Assembly (NCBI GenBank): GCA_036346405.1
Contig: CM070548.1
Coordinates: forward strand, 65,868,877-65,932,876
Length of the DNA: 64,000 bases
Origin: Phyllostachys edulis
Taxonomy: Eukaryota > Streptophyta > Magnoliopsida > Poales > Poaceae
Direction: 5' to 3'
The notes beneath the pieces were generated by a model. The model ran no database searches and was not told the origin of the DNA. It saw nothing but the letters and a program-made list of their open reading frames with translations. Position numbers and translations under genes: made by a program. Positions 21,290 to 32,024 of the stretch are shown piece by piece; positions within the stretch are counted from its first letter, which is position 1; each line of letters begins with the position of its first letter.

Positions 21290-21717
21290 GTGGTCGAGCC
21301 CACCATCAACAAATATCGAGTAAATCGAGTGTTGGTTGATGGTGGTAGCTCGTTAAACATTTTTTTACGAGTACCTTGGACGAGATGCAAGTACCCAGGA
21401 CAAAGGTAAGACCGGTACGGTACTCTTTTCATAGTATTGTACTGGGGTCTTCGGCCAAACCTATTGGCCAAGTTTCTCTTCCTTTAACATTTGGCTCTCC
21501 AAGTAATTTCAGGATAGAGAAGATCTCCTTTGATGTGGTCGATTTTGATATGGCATATAACGTCATACTCGGACGACCAGCTTTAGCAAAATTCTTAATC
21601 GCTACTCATTATGGGTATCAATGTCTTAAGATGCCAGGTCCCAAAGGAGTAATCACAATTCATTGTGATAAAAAGATGACGACACGCAGGACCTGCTTGG
21701 TCCCTCGAGATGGTTGA
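21290..21717 (+). pseudogene. Gypsy-1 protease
   Basis: Contains a retropepsin active-site segment reading VLVDGGSSLN near 21330 and, downstream, SFDVVDFDMAYNVILGRPALAKF, the flap and second half typical of gypsy proteases of this lineage. Small frame breaks separate the two halves. It would cleave the polyprotein. Confidence 0.8.
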
Positions 21718-21889
21718 CCAGATACTAGCTCAAGAAGAAAACAAAAGGCAGCCTTTGACCAAGCAGTCGAAGCCTAAAGCTGCACCTAAGCTGAACGACC
21801 AAGTCAAAGAGGTTCCTTTGGTTCTAGAGGAACCCTCGAAGACTGTTCGCATTGGGGGTACTTCCGACCCCAAATAGGAAGATGCCCTC

Positions 21890-22760
21890 ATCACTTTCCT
21901 CCGGGCAAACGCAAATGTCTTCGCGTGGCAAGCATCTGACATGCCCGAAGTCCCCAGGGAAGTGATCGAGTACAGGTTAGCTCTACGGCCTGACAAAGTA
22001 CCCATAAAACAAAAATTACAGAGATTTGCCCCTGATCAACGAGATGCTATAAGGTTAGAATTGGATAAGCTACTTAAAGCAAGCTTTATAGGAGAAGTCG
22101 ACCACCTAGAGTAGTTGGCCAACCCTATAATGGTTAGGAAGTCTAATGGCAAGTGGTGAATGTGTGTAGACTTCACTGATCTTAATAAAGCTAGTCCAAA
22201 AGATGTTTTCCCTTTACCTCGTATCGATCAGTTGGTTGATTCTACTGCTAGTTGAGAATCATTAAGTTTTTTAGATGCATATTCTGGCTACCATCAGATT
22301 AATATGTGCCTAGAAGATGAAGAAAAGACCGTATTTATTACTCCATTTGGGACATTTTGTTATGTCAAAGTGCCATTTGGTCTAAAAAATATTGGCGCTT
22401 CTTTTCAACGCTTGATGCAATCGACTTTTTCACCTCAGCTAGGCTGAAATTTGGAGGCCTAAGTTGATGATCTAGTCGTAAAAAATATCAAGCGGCTTAA
22501 TCATGTTTCCAACTTGCGAGAGACATTCGACAACCTCAGAAAACACCGCTTGAAACTTAATCCTGAGAAGTGTGTGTTTGGAGTCTCTTCAGAAAAATTG
22601 CTTGGATTCCTAGTCTTTGTACGAGGAATCGAAGTAAATCCCGAAAAGATAAAGACCATCATGCAAATGCACCCTCCAACCATGAAGAAAGAAGTCCAGA
22701 AACTCACAGGATGCGTGGAAGCTTTAAGTCGTTTCGTTGCACGTCTAGGAGAAAAATGAC
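21890..22760 (+). pseudogene. Gypsy-1 reverse transcriptase
   Basis: Recognisable RT order: QRFAPDQRDAIRLELDKLL, ANPIMVRKSNGKW, MCVDFTDLNKASPKD, FPLPRIDQLVDS, LSFLDAYSGYHQI, FITPFGTFCYVKVPFGL, the VDDLVVK box near 22465 and NPEKCVFGV. At least five in-frame stops occur, including one replacing the tyrosine of YVDD (22459-22464 region) and one where Trp of the EWLANP block is expected. No functional enzyme is possible. Confidence 0.88.
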
Positions 22761-22829
22761 TACCTTTCTTCAAACTTCTAAGGAAGCACGAGGGTTTCGA
22801 GTGGTTGGAAGAGGCAAACGCTATCTTTG

Positions 22830-23500
22830 AGGATGTCAAGAGATATCTTACGAGTGCTCATATTCTGGTTTCTCCGAAACCAAAAGAGACGCTCTTAATT
22901 TATCTAGTCGCCACGCCACGAGCAATGGAGCGCAAAGATTAGTCGAGAGCGTGAAAACGCCCAACGACCATTTTACTACGTAAGTGAAGTTTTGCACGAC
23001 CTAAGGAGCGTTACCCTCAAGTCTAAAAACTTCTATATGCCCTTCTCATGTCTTCGAGGAAATCAGCATTATTTTCAAAGCACAAGATAATTGTACCGTC
23101 TGAAGTTTCCCTTAGGAGTGATCCTCCGTATTAGGGAAGCAATGGGTGCATGGCTAAATAGTCACTAGAACTTGGGGAGTTCAACCTCCATTTCGTGTCC
23201 CGAACGACCATTAAATCCCAGATCTTGGCGGACTTTGTCGCCGAATGGACAAATCTTGAACTCATTAGGATCCCCAAAGACGATACCCACGACCCGAAAG
23301 GATTTATGTACTTTGACGGGTCACTTACTTTAAGTGGCTCGGGTCAGGTGGTCTCGAATCTCCTAACGGAAAGACCTTAAAGTATACTATTCAATTAAAC
23401 TTTTAGGCCAAGAACAATGTGGCGTATCACGAAGGTTTGTCGGTCGGCATATGAGTCATGAAAGCGCTTTGTAATTTGACGACTACTCGTCGAGTTCAAA
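22830..23500 (+). pseudogene. Gypsy-1 RNase H and second RNase H-like domain
   Basis: After RT a degraded RNase H region is followed by TIKSQILADFVAEWT and then FMYFDGSLTLSGSG, which begins a second, ancestral-type RNase H domain (the first acidic residue lies in YFDGS). The tandem domain is a known mark of Tat/Ogre-like plant gypsy elements. Frame breaks and stops occur throughout. Confidence 0.75.
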
Positions 23501-23503
23501 AGT

Positions 23504-24950
23504 TTGAAAAAGCATTTTTTCGGTTTCGAGGTACAATTTATCCCTCGAAAGGATAATTTCCTCGCAGACCAGCTTGCTCATATAGCTTCTTCCCGATCGC
23601 AAGTACCAAAAGGAGTCTTCTTGGAGCAACTCCATAAGCCGTCGTTGGTCAAGACAACAGAAACAACTCCTATTAAGACAACCTCTTTAGAATACGAGGA
23701 TACCTGGATGAATCCCATCTATGAGTATCTTCAAATGGGTACCATACCCGACGATGATCTCGAGGTAGATCGCTTATCCCAAAAGGCCAAAATGTATACT
23801 TTGGTCGAAGGAGTCCTCTATAAACGAGGAACTCAAGGGGTACTCATGCGATGTATACCGCAGAGAGAAGGACTAAACCTCCTTCACGATATACACGGAG
23901 TATCTCAGAGAACTCATGCTTCCTCCGGTGGGAAGGCCTTTCGACAAGATTTCTCTCGCCAACGACTCTCTATGATGCCAAAGAGCTGGTTAAGAAATGT
24001 GTACAATGCTAGTTTCATAGCAGGTAAATACACCAACCGGGTCAGGCATTGCAAACAATTCCTTTATCTTGGCCTTTTGCGACCTGGGGTCTCGATATCC
24101 TAGGACCGTTCCCAAAAGCTCCAGGTGGCTTCGAGTTCCTCTTTGTGGCTATTGATATGTTCACAAAATGGATTGAAGCCAAACCTGTGATTGTGATAAC
24201 AACGGAAGCAGCAAAAAGGTTCATGATAAGAAGCGCAATTACTCAGTTTGGGGTCCCAAGTCGAATAATTACAGATAATGGTAAGCAATTTTCGAACGCA
24301 AAATTCCAAGAATTTTATGACGAGTTGGGTACCAAGCTGTGTTACGCCTCTGTTGCCCATCCTCAAAGCAATGAGGCAGTCGAAAGAGCCAAGTAATGCA
24401 GGGAATCAAAACCCGAGTCTTCGATCAGCTTGTCAAGAACTCGGGGGCTTGGGTCCAAGAATTACCCTCAGTATTATGGGCAGTTCGTACGATTGCTAGT
24501 CGGGCTAAGGTGAAACACCTTTTTTTTCCTAGTTTTCGGTGCCGAAGCCATGTTTCCACCGGAACCAAAGATCAGGTCAACAATGGTCGAAACTTTCAAC
24601 GAGTCAATCCAGAAACACTTCGAGCGGATGACATCAACCTGCTCGAAGAGAAGAGAAATCAAGCCTTAATCCGCTCAAATAGCCTACCAAAGAAGCCCCG
24701 CAAGAAATACTATGATCGTAGGTCCAACCTCGCGGCGTTCTTTGTCAGAGGTGACTTGGTATTGAGGAAAATTCAATCCCAGTCTAATTAGAACAAGCTT
24801 TCCCCTAAATGGGAAGGTCCTTACACAGTGGTCGAAGTTATGCAACCAGGTTTGGTATGACTAGCAATGGAAGACGGCCGGATTCTCTCAAATTCTTGGA
24901 ACATCGATCAGTTACGCAATTTTTTTTGTATGACCGGCCAACTCTAAAAT
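23504..24950 (+). pseudogene. Gypsy-1 integrase
   Basis: Linker text (FIPRKDNFLADQLAHIASSR) precedes a damaged zinc region, then the catalytic core: WGLDILGPFPKAPGGFEF, VAIDMFTKWIEAKPV, IITDNGKQFSNAKFQEF and AHPQSNEAVERAK, giving the three acidic residues. A C-terminal part (KKPRKKYYDRRSNL, GDLVLRKIQ, WEGPYTVVEVMQPG) ends near 24950. Several stops and shifts interrupt it. Confidence 0.88.
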
Positions 24951-25089
24951 AAAGTATCAGGTTCTTTCTATCTTTATTGTCTTACTTTGAGTAGCACTTT
25001 GACAATTGTTCGACTATACCCTGGTTGTAAGTCTTACTATGACCAGTACCCAAAATTCTTTACACTGGTCGAAAGGATGGTGACATCAT

Positions 25090-25640
25090 CTAGTCGAAGC
25101 CTTTTCTTTCTGCACGTGGTCTTGCCCACTAGAAGGAACTTCCTAGTGTCGACCCGTTCCTTCCTTTTTGCTACCAACACAAAGAGCTCAGGGTCAATAT
25201 ACATGGTCGAAACATTTTCAAAGCCAACTCTCAGTGGCTTAGATTATTTCTTCATTCATTTTTGAAAAATAAACTAAGCAGAGTATACTTTTGCAATTTG
25301 CTCGACTACTTTTGGTAAACTTATTTCATTTTAACTGGCCTGAGGAAGACACAACACCTAGTCGAGGTCTTTCCTCTCTGCACGTGGTCCCGCCCACTAG
25401 AAGGAACTTCCTAGTGTCGCCTGCTTCTAACTCTTGCTACCAAAGCGAACTTACCGAAAGTGCAATCAAATAGGTCAAACGAATTTTTAAGGTACTCAGA
25501 CGCTTGTCTAACTCAAGTTGGCGCTCTTGATTTGATTACCTAGTTGGAGATGATAACATCACCTAGTCGAAGCCTTTCCTTTCTCGCACGTGGTCCTACC
25601 TACTAGAAGGAACTTCCTAGAGTCAACTTGTTCCTACTCT
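25090..25640. repeat. Three copies of a ~70-bp repeat
   Basis: Copies begin near 25094, 25362 and 25565. Each has a TAGTCGA start, a CTTTCCTTTCT-like stretch, GCACGTGGTC, then ACTAGAAGGAACTTCCTAG, which is itself a near-palindrome (AAGGAACTTCCT). Spacing is about 268 and 203 bp. They lie between pol and the antisense frame of gypsy-1. Confidence 0.85.
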
Positions 25641-26849
25641 TTCAACTAGTGCATGATAATCGTGATAAAAACTATAAGTTAGCTAAACCTCTCTTTTTCT
25701 CAAATAAAACCTATTTCACACTATTTACTTAGTTTATCTAAATAAACTAAGCAAATAGTCGTGTTATGATAAAGTTATTAATTTGACTTCAATTCTTAGT
25801 CTTAACTTTTTTTCCATTTATTATCTTATGAGTTAGTAACTACTCGACAAGATGATTTGTATGAAGAAGAAATGATTATATATATCAACAACAAAAAAAC
25901 TTGTCTTTACAGATTCAAGTATGCATAACTCGATCGAGATCCTATCTGCATCTCCTCTGTGACTTCCTCGCCGATCGATTGCATTTCCTCTATCAACTGC
26001 TCCGCTTCTGCTTCAGAACAGTTGAAGTCGGCCTTAATTGGTTGTAGATTAAGATTGGGGTCATGAGCCTTCAGTTTTGCCAAAACGAAACTTACTGCAC
26101 CCTTGACCACCTCTTTTATCGAATCGACTTGGTTCGTCTTCGAGTAGTCACCAAGTCCTGCAAAGTCCCGACTTGTTCACCAATGGCACTCATATGGATA
26201 GTCATCGTGCCTTCACGAGGAGTGATTTCCTCAGCATGAAGCCCACCGAGAACATTGTTCAAAAGAGAAATGTTGTCATGAAGGTTAATTTTTATCGACT
26301 TCATCTCCTCCTAATTATGAGTCGAAGCCTCGCGGAGTCGTTTTATTTCGACTACTTGCTCTAAATAGAATAAGACTAGTCAGATAAAATAACTCCAAAA
26401 GGAAAACAAAACCGCTATGTGTAAAGATTTGCTTACCCGCCACGAGAATCCAATTTCTTGACCTCGTCGTCATGGGAGGTAGTGCTCTTTATATAGCGCT
26501 CCTCCCATGACTTGGCCTCCTGATCTTTTTCGGAGATATGGGTAACCTCGTGAACAACCAAGATCTTTTCCTTGGCCTCAGTTTCGAGCTTCCCCATTTC
26601 GACCTCTTTTTCTACAAAAGAATAAGAGTTAGAAAAAGAAAAGAAGGTCATAAGCGGCTTTAAGTTCAGCACTTACCGTTTATTAGTTCCTACAACCTTT
26701 GGATTGTAGAGTTTGCCTCTGCTTCTTTAGAAGGTATTCTTTCTCTTCCCTTAGCTTCTTCGACTCGACTTTCTCGTAGTCGAGTGAATCAGCTAGGATC
26801 TTCTCGTCGCTCTTGAACCTACAAAGGGAAAGAGTAGACATGAGCCTAG

Positions 26850-26985
26850 AACAGGCGGTCGTAAGTCTCTCTACGACCGATACCTAGTCGTAAACCTTTC
26901 TACGACAATCACCTGTTCGTAAGTCCTTCTACGACCAGTACCTAGTCGTAAGTTCTTCTATGACAATCCCCATAAGTACTGTGTA
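26850..26985. repeat. Palindromic GGTCGTA repeats in an antisense-gene intron
   Basis: About four units of the type CGTAAGTCNTTCTACGACC with TACCTAGT spacers, the same family as in the LTR. They lie between two coding blocks of the antisense frame. Confidence 0.8.
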
Positions 26986-28449
26986 AGAGGTCAAAACATA
27001 AACAACTACGAGTAGCAGTTACTTACCACCTCTCTGCCTACTCGTAGAGTACCGCCTTCTCTTGTTGCAGCTGGACAAGTTGTCTGTTGTACTCAACAAC
27101 AGTGACAATTTGTTCCAAAGCTTTCTGCATAAAGAAAGACATTGAGAAGCGAGAAAAGACATGTATGTAAATGCTGATCAGCAGATACTTACATTCATGG
27201 TCGTTCGAGCGAACGAGGATAATACTCTCATGGGGTTCTTGAGTTCATCGATCTCTTGAACTCAGTCCCACCACACCTTTTCGAGACGTTCGTCATCGAA
27301 AACATCCCCTCTGTTGGGAATATCCTTAGGGTGAGGGACGCGAGCACGAGCTCTGAATGCACGAGATCCCACGACGGTAGCAGGGCCGAAGAACCCGAAG
27401 GAATGGTCGAAGAATTCGCACTCTTCTTCTTCTTCGGCGGTATCGGCATCAGTAACTTGACCTTGGGGGCTAAGAGGAGCGTCTACGACGATTTCTTTCC
27501 TAGCACGGTGATCAAATGCCTCACCCCCATGGACAGATGCTTCAGCCGCTACATTTGCCATCTTCGCTTCTGGCTCCACGACCACCTCAGTGGTCGTAGC
27601 CGCTTCAGCAACGACTTCTTCCACCACCCAGACGGTGGACGATCCTTCGACCACCGTCACTATCATTTCTCCGGTTGACGAAGAAATAGCAGCGGGTTTC
27701 TCGATAGGAACATCCTTGATGGTTAGAGGAGTCAGGTTAAAATCACAACAAGGAAAACACATTAGATGGTAAAAACCAAAGGGTAAATGCTGTCCTTACA
27801 CTTTTGTATTTCTACATACCTTTGTGTGCTAGATTTGATCTTGAATTTGGAAGAAACCTTCCCTAAGGAAGATTTCTTCGACTTCTTCTCAACCACGTCT
27901 GGTCGAGACTCGAGTTGAGGAATGGGAACAGCCACGACCAAGTCTGGTTGTGAGTCTTGAGCGAGCACCACCACCCCTTGAACCTCCTGGTTCTCTGGAT
28001 GGCTGAGACCTGTCTCGACCACCTCAAGGGCAGCACTGCCCTCGACTACAGACACTGCTGGTGCAGCAATTTCCTTCACAAAAGACATAAAACTCTTTCA
28101 GTTCTCCTTTTCTTGTTGCTTGACAAAGCTCCGGGAGGCAGAAACTGCGAAAGTTTTATTGTCATAGTAGAAGGGTACCTTGATCTTGGGGGCTTTGCGT
28201 TTGAGTGCTTCAGCTGCCTTTGCCTCCGCAGCAGCCATGTCTGCAGGAAATTTTGCAAAGGGTCTGATCAGAGCAACAGAGCTTGAACTTGCGCCTCTCT
28301 TGTCGGCGAGTCGCACGAGCCGACGCTTTTTGGCCAGAGGAGTCTCGACTTGCTCCACCGCTGCGCCGACAACCATCAATAGGACCTCTTCATCGTCCCG
28401 ATAGTTCTCCATGCCTACTTTCTGCAGAAATCAGAAAGAGAGATATTAC

Positions 28450-28570
28450 AAAGCAATCGTAAGCTTTTCTACGACCATTACCTACTCGTAAGCTTTTTTA
28501 CGACAACCCCTTGGTCGTAAGTCTTTCTATGACTAGTACCTAATCGTAAGTTTTTCTATGATCACAATAT
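28450..28570. repeat. Second intronic cluster of palindromic GGTCGTA repeats
   Basis: About four units (CGTAAGCTTTTCTACGACCA and variants) between the coding blocks ending at 28572 and starting at 28412 of the antisense frame. Confidence 0.8.
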
Positions 28571-30109
28571 ACTAAAGATGAAATCGATTCTCGATTACTT
28601 TTAGGTGCTCTATTTTCTCCTCTGTGGGCAAAACTGCCAGGATTTGAGGAGCCACCACATTGGGTGGTGGAGATTTTTCACAAATGAGCTTGACTCGGGC
28701 ATCAACTTCCTCTTGTGAGAGATATGTAGAATTAAGTAAACTTTCAATAGCCAAATTCGAAATCAACATGAAGAAGGCTAAGACTGGAAGTTTACTTACT
28801 CTCCTCGTAATCTCTGGTCGGGTCTTGTAGCCCTGAGTACCTCCACATGGGATGAGCCCTCTTCTTCAGAGGGCTAATGAGGCGCATGATGAAATCCTTC
28901 ACCATGTGCTATTCAGTGAGCCCCTCTTCCTTCAAGTCTTTGATGGCTTGAATGAAAGGGGCGATCCGGCCAAGATCTTTGGGAGTTGAATCCTAGGAAG
29001 CAATCTTCTTGATCGGATTTCTAGCGAAAGAGAGGCTATCTTCTTTGGTTATCTCCCAGTAGAACCACCTCTTCTTCCATCCTGGCTATGACGACCGGGT
29101 GAACATCTGAATGTACTCATTCGACTTCCCGTCATGGAGCTTCAGACTGCAACTGCCGGCAACTCCAGCCAAACGAGTCATTCCATAAAAGTACTGGAAC
29201 AACTCCAAATCGGCCGGAATCCCCAGGTAGGCCTCGCACAAGTACATGAACATGCCCAGCATCGTGATGGAATTAGGAATAAGTTTCACCAACTCCACCC
29301 CAAAGTGTTCGAGCACAAGCGTGAGGAAAGGGTGAGCGGGCAATCGAAGGCCACACTCATAGAATGCTTGGAAGATGGGGATTTGCCCAATCTCCTCCGA
29401 CGGCCAATGCTGCCCAGCAGTTTTGATCCACTTCATGAACTTCCCCTTCGGGATCTTCTCGTGATTTACTAGAGCCTTGATCTTGGTCGCATCCATCTCC
29501 GATTCAGCCCACTAGGAAGCGGCTCTGGCCATTTCTCTCAAGGGTCGGGAATTTGGATTTGGAAAGATTTCAGGAGGACGCTCAATTTGGTTGGCAGTGG
29601 AGAGCACGAGAGCTTGATGAACAGTGGGAGCGATTTGGGAAAAAGTAAAAAAACCTAAGTCTCACCCCTGGTAAGTATTTATAACCGCACCCCTGAGTTA
29701 AAGATGTGACAACCCAACGGTTGCCACCGCTTCGGGAACCGCTCCAACAGACAAGTCTATGAGAGTCGATTGCGATTCTTAAATTTGTCTGCTTGAGAAA
29801 ACTGACTCTATCTTGACACTTCAAGCAAAATTACCTTCTTGACCAAGTCTTTCTGTGGTCAAATGAAACAGCAGTCGAAAAAGTTCTACTTCCGACTATG
29901 GTACTACGACCACTTGATGGTCGTAGGATCTTCTACGACCACCTTATAAGTCGTAAGATTTCTACAACTTTCTTGACTAAGTCAAATTCTGGTCAAATGA
30001 AATACCGGTCAAAGAGTTTTTCCTTCGACAACCACTCTACAACCACTAGGTGGTCGTAAGATCATCTCTGCTCCTTTTCCAAGTCGTTATTTTCACTTGA
30101 AGTCATAGA

Positions 30110-30873
30110 TGACGAGGATCTAATAATCCTCATTTAATTATTTATCTGTAAGTCTAATTATGGATAATAATGACGTCATATGGTTCTTGGGTATACCCCT
30201 TAATATTATTAAGGGAGGAGCTGGAGGTCGTAGATTCTTCTACGACCACCCCATAGTCGTAGTACTTTCTATGACTACCCCCTGATCGTAAGTCCTTCTA
30301 CGATCAGTATGTGGTCGTAAGCTTTACTATGACCACCACCTGGTCGTAAGTTTTTCTACGACCAGTCTCTAGTCGATAGGGCTTACAGACATGTGGGCCT
30401 AATCGATCAGGGAATCTTCCACACTATATTTGAAGATATGTGTAGTAAATTACGATGTTATTCCTTAGAATGATGGCACGATTTAACTCTCTATCCTGGT
30501 GATAACTGCCTAGCGACGTGGGAACGTTACTACTCCCATGATAATCTCCAGCAATGGCTCCATTATTTGCAGCATTAAGGTGTCCTTTGGACTAAAGAAA
30601 CGGTAGCCCACTTCGAGTGGTGTATAAAAGACAGGATCATCAGGAGGAGGGGACAAGGCAATCAGGAGCCCAAGACATCACACTCTAGTCTTTCTCTTGA
30701 TTTTGTAAACCGGCATACTCAATACACACACACAGGAGTAGGATTGTTATTCTCCCTAGAGAAGGTCCAAACCTGTATAAAAATCCCCGAGTCGTTCTCT
30801 CTACGTGATTTGAGTCTTGGAGACCCCCCGAATCAAAAAATCTTTACGTAAGTTCGGTTCTAAAACACCGACA
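30110..30873 (+). repeat. Gypsy-1 3' LTR
   Basis: 764 bp, starts TGACGAGGATCTAATAATCC and ends ACACCGACA. It matches 17962-18723 with scattered substitutions. The palindromic repeat cluster is at about 30230-30370. No clear polypurine tract is seen just before it. Confidence 0.9.
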
Positions 30874-30878
30874 AGATT

Positions 30879-31073
30879 GTTTCTTAGAGGTCAAGTCGGG
30901 TCGTCCTTATAAAAGGGATAGCATGTATCCATTATCAATCAAGCAAGAAGAACAAAATAACAATAGTTCATCCCTGTCTATGTCTATCTTCCTCCTGGAA
31001 AGTCCCTCCCCTTCAAGCCGTCGCAGCCCGGCCGTCCTGCAGGCGGTGTTTACCCCGCATCTCCACCATTACA
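30879..31073 (+). repeat. Left LTR of small element, second piece
   Basis: Resumes directly after the AGATT duplication with TGTCAAGTCGGG-like text (GTTTCTTAGAGGTCAAGTCG) and a TATAAAAG box near 30917, matching the second half of 31656-32024. It ends ACA just before the primer site. Confidence 0.85.
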
Positions 31074-31075
31074 TT

Positions 31076-31088
31076 TGGTATCAGAGCC
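31076..31088 (+). promoter_or_regulatory. Primer-binding site of small element
   Basis: TGGTATCAGAGCC, complementary to initiator methionine tRNA, two bases inside the left LTR. Confidence 0.85.
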
Positions 31089-31095
31089 ACTCACC

Positions 31096-31578
31096 ATGGC
31101 TTCTATTGCTGAGTTGCTGGCCTTGATGAAGGCTGGTAGTGAGAAGATGATGGCTACCACTGACAAGATGATGGCCACCACCAAGAAGATGATGGCCACC
31201 GCCGAGAAGATGAAGACTATCCTGGAGAAGATGATGTCAGCAGGGGACAAGAAGGAAGTGCTCTGCCGGTTGCTGCAATACCGCCTTTGGTCGCATGTAA
31301 TGGTGACTCCACCGTGGAAAGAATGTTGTCGTTGTTTATATATGACCTCCTCCATGCCGCCAGCCAATGTCGTGCCTTTGGTGGTGCGAAACGCGGTGGG
31401 TTCCATGTGGGGGATTGCGATATTGTCATTACTTTCCCACCGCCATTACATCCTGTGGCGGACAGGAGGTTCCTTTGCTGCCCCACGCTGGTCTCCTGCA
31501 ATGTGGGCTACATCTTGCATCACGATGGAGGCTTCTTCTGCTCCATGGTCTACCTTGAAGGGTTGCATCCTGCTGTAG
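31096..31578 (+). CDS. Gag-leader-like reading frame of small element
   Basis: The ATG at 31096 lies eight bases past the primer site. The protein begins MASIAELLALMKAGSEK and has four near-repeats of MMAT-x-x-KM, predicted helical. The part after about residue 60 has no recognisable domain and may be out-of-frame pol remnant. No protease, RT or integrase is present. Whether it is translated is unknown. Confidence 0.45.
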   Translation: MASIAELLALMKAGSEKMMATTDKMMATTKKMMATAEKMKTILEKMMSAGDKKEVLCRLLQYRLWSHVMVTPPWKECCRCLYMTSSMPPANVVPLVVRNAVGSMWGIAILSLLSHRHYILWRTGGSFAAPRWSPAMWATSCITMEASSAPWSTLKGCILL

Positions 31579-31655
31579 TTGTGCTGCCTCCTAGGGCTGC
31601 AGCTATAGCCGCCACCACAGCTTGAGGACGAACTGTCGCGAAAGGAGGAGTTAGT

Positions 31656-32024
31656 TGTCATGGGTCGGGCTACTGTTCATGCATGAATAGTACACATGGT
31701 ACTGTTTGCCATGCACTATTCATGCCCCCCGGGTACATTAGTAGCTAGGAAATAGAGATAAAATAGTTAGTTTTCTTATTAGTAGGGTTTACTTCCTTAG
31801 AGATGTATTCCATCTAATAGAGATAAGTTTTCTTAGAAATAGAGATTGTTTCTTAGATGTCAAGTCGGGTCGTCCCTATAAAAGAGATAGCATGTATCCA
31901 TTATCAATCAAATAAGAAGAACAAAAAAACAATAGTTCATAAATCGTCTATGTCTATCTTCCTCCTCTAAAGTCCCTCCCCTTTAAGCCGCCACCACCCG
32001 CCATCCTACTGAGCGGTGTTTACC
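31656..32024 (+). repeat. Right LTR of small element
   Basis: Begins TGTCATGGGTCGGGCTACTG and stays similar to the left LTR through GCGGTGTTTACC. The last ~19 bases seen in the left LTR before the primer site are missing here, so the end is truncated or diverged. Confidence 0.85.

Larger units (their letters stand above)
25900..29530 (-). pseudogene. Antisense multi-exon reading frame of gypsy-1 (putative gypsy-type transposon domain)
   Basis: Opposite in direction to gag-pol. The best block, 29496-29086, begins MDATKIKALVNHEKIPKG and contains QAFYECGLRLPAHPF, LVLEHFGVELVKLIPNS, CEAYLGIPADLELFQYFY and KLHDGKSNEYIQMF. This matches the plant domain known as putative gypsy type transposon (Pfam PF04195). 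Later blocks (28769-28572, 28412-28098, 28088-27762, 27762-27228, 27190-27010, 26672-26433, 26110-25907) are acidic, Ala/Val/Glu-rich or coiled-coil-like, and several abut GTAAGT-type donors or pyrimidine-AG acceptors, as in a spliced gene. Such antisense frames are known in Tat/Grande-like elements; their role is unknown. A few stops suggest decay. Confidence 0.75.
17962..30873 (+). mobile_element. Tat-type Ty3-gypsy element, 12.9 kb
   Basis: Flanked by an exact 5-bp duplication, AGATT (17957-17961 and 30874-30878). It has 762-764-bp LTRs, a tRNA-Asp-like primer site, Gag, protease, RT, two RNase H-like regions and integrase on the + strand (to about 24.95 kb), then about 5 kb before the 3' LTR holding an antisense spliced reading frame. 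The long 3' region, extra RNase H and antisense frame are known features of the Tat lineage in plants. Coding regions contain many stops, mostly of the type made by C-to-T or G-to-A change, so it is inactive. It inserted into the LTR of the smaller element. Confidence 0.92.
17787..32024 (+). mobile_element. Small non-autonomous LTR element, split by a gypsy insertion
   Basis: Left LTR in two pieces (17787-17961 and 30879-31073, 370 bp together), interior 31074-31655, right LTR 31656-32024 (369 bp). Without the 12.9-kb insert the element is about 1.3 kb, in the range of large TRIM-type or internally deleted elements. It has an intact initiator-Met primer site and a purine-rich tract (GCGAAAGGAGGAG) before the right LTR. 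The interior keeps only a Gag-like start and the end of a pol-like frame (LEDELSRKEELV). It needs enzymes from elsewhere. No flanking duplication was found. Confidence 0.75.

Noticed and set aside
31076..31088. TGGTATCAGAGCC-type stretches considered as tRNA gene fragments
   Set aside because: They sit directly beside LTRs as primer sites and have no cloverleaf around them.
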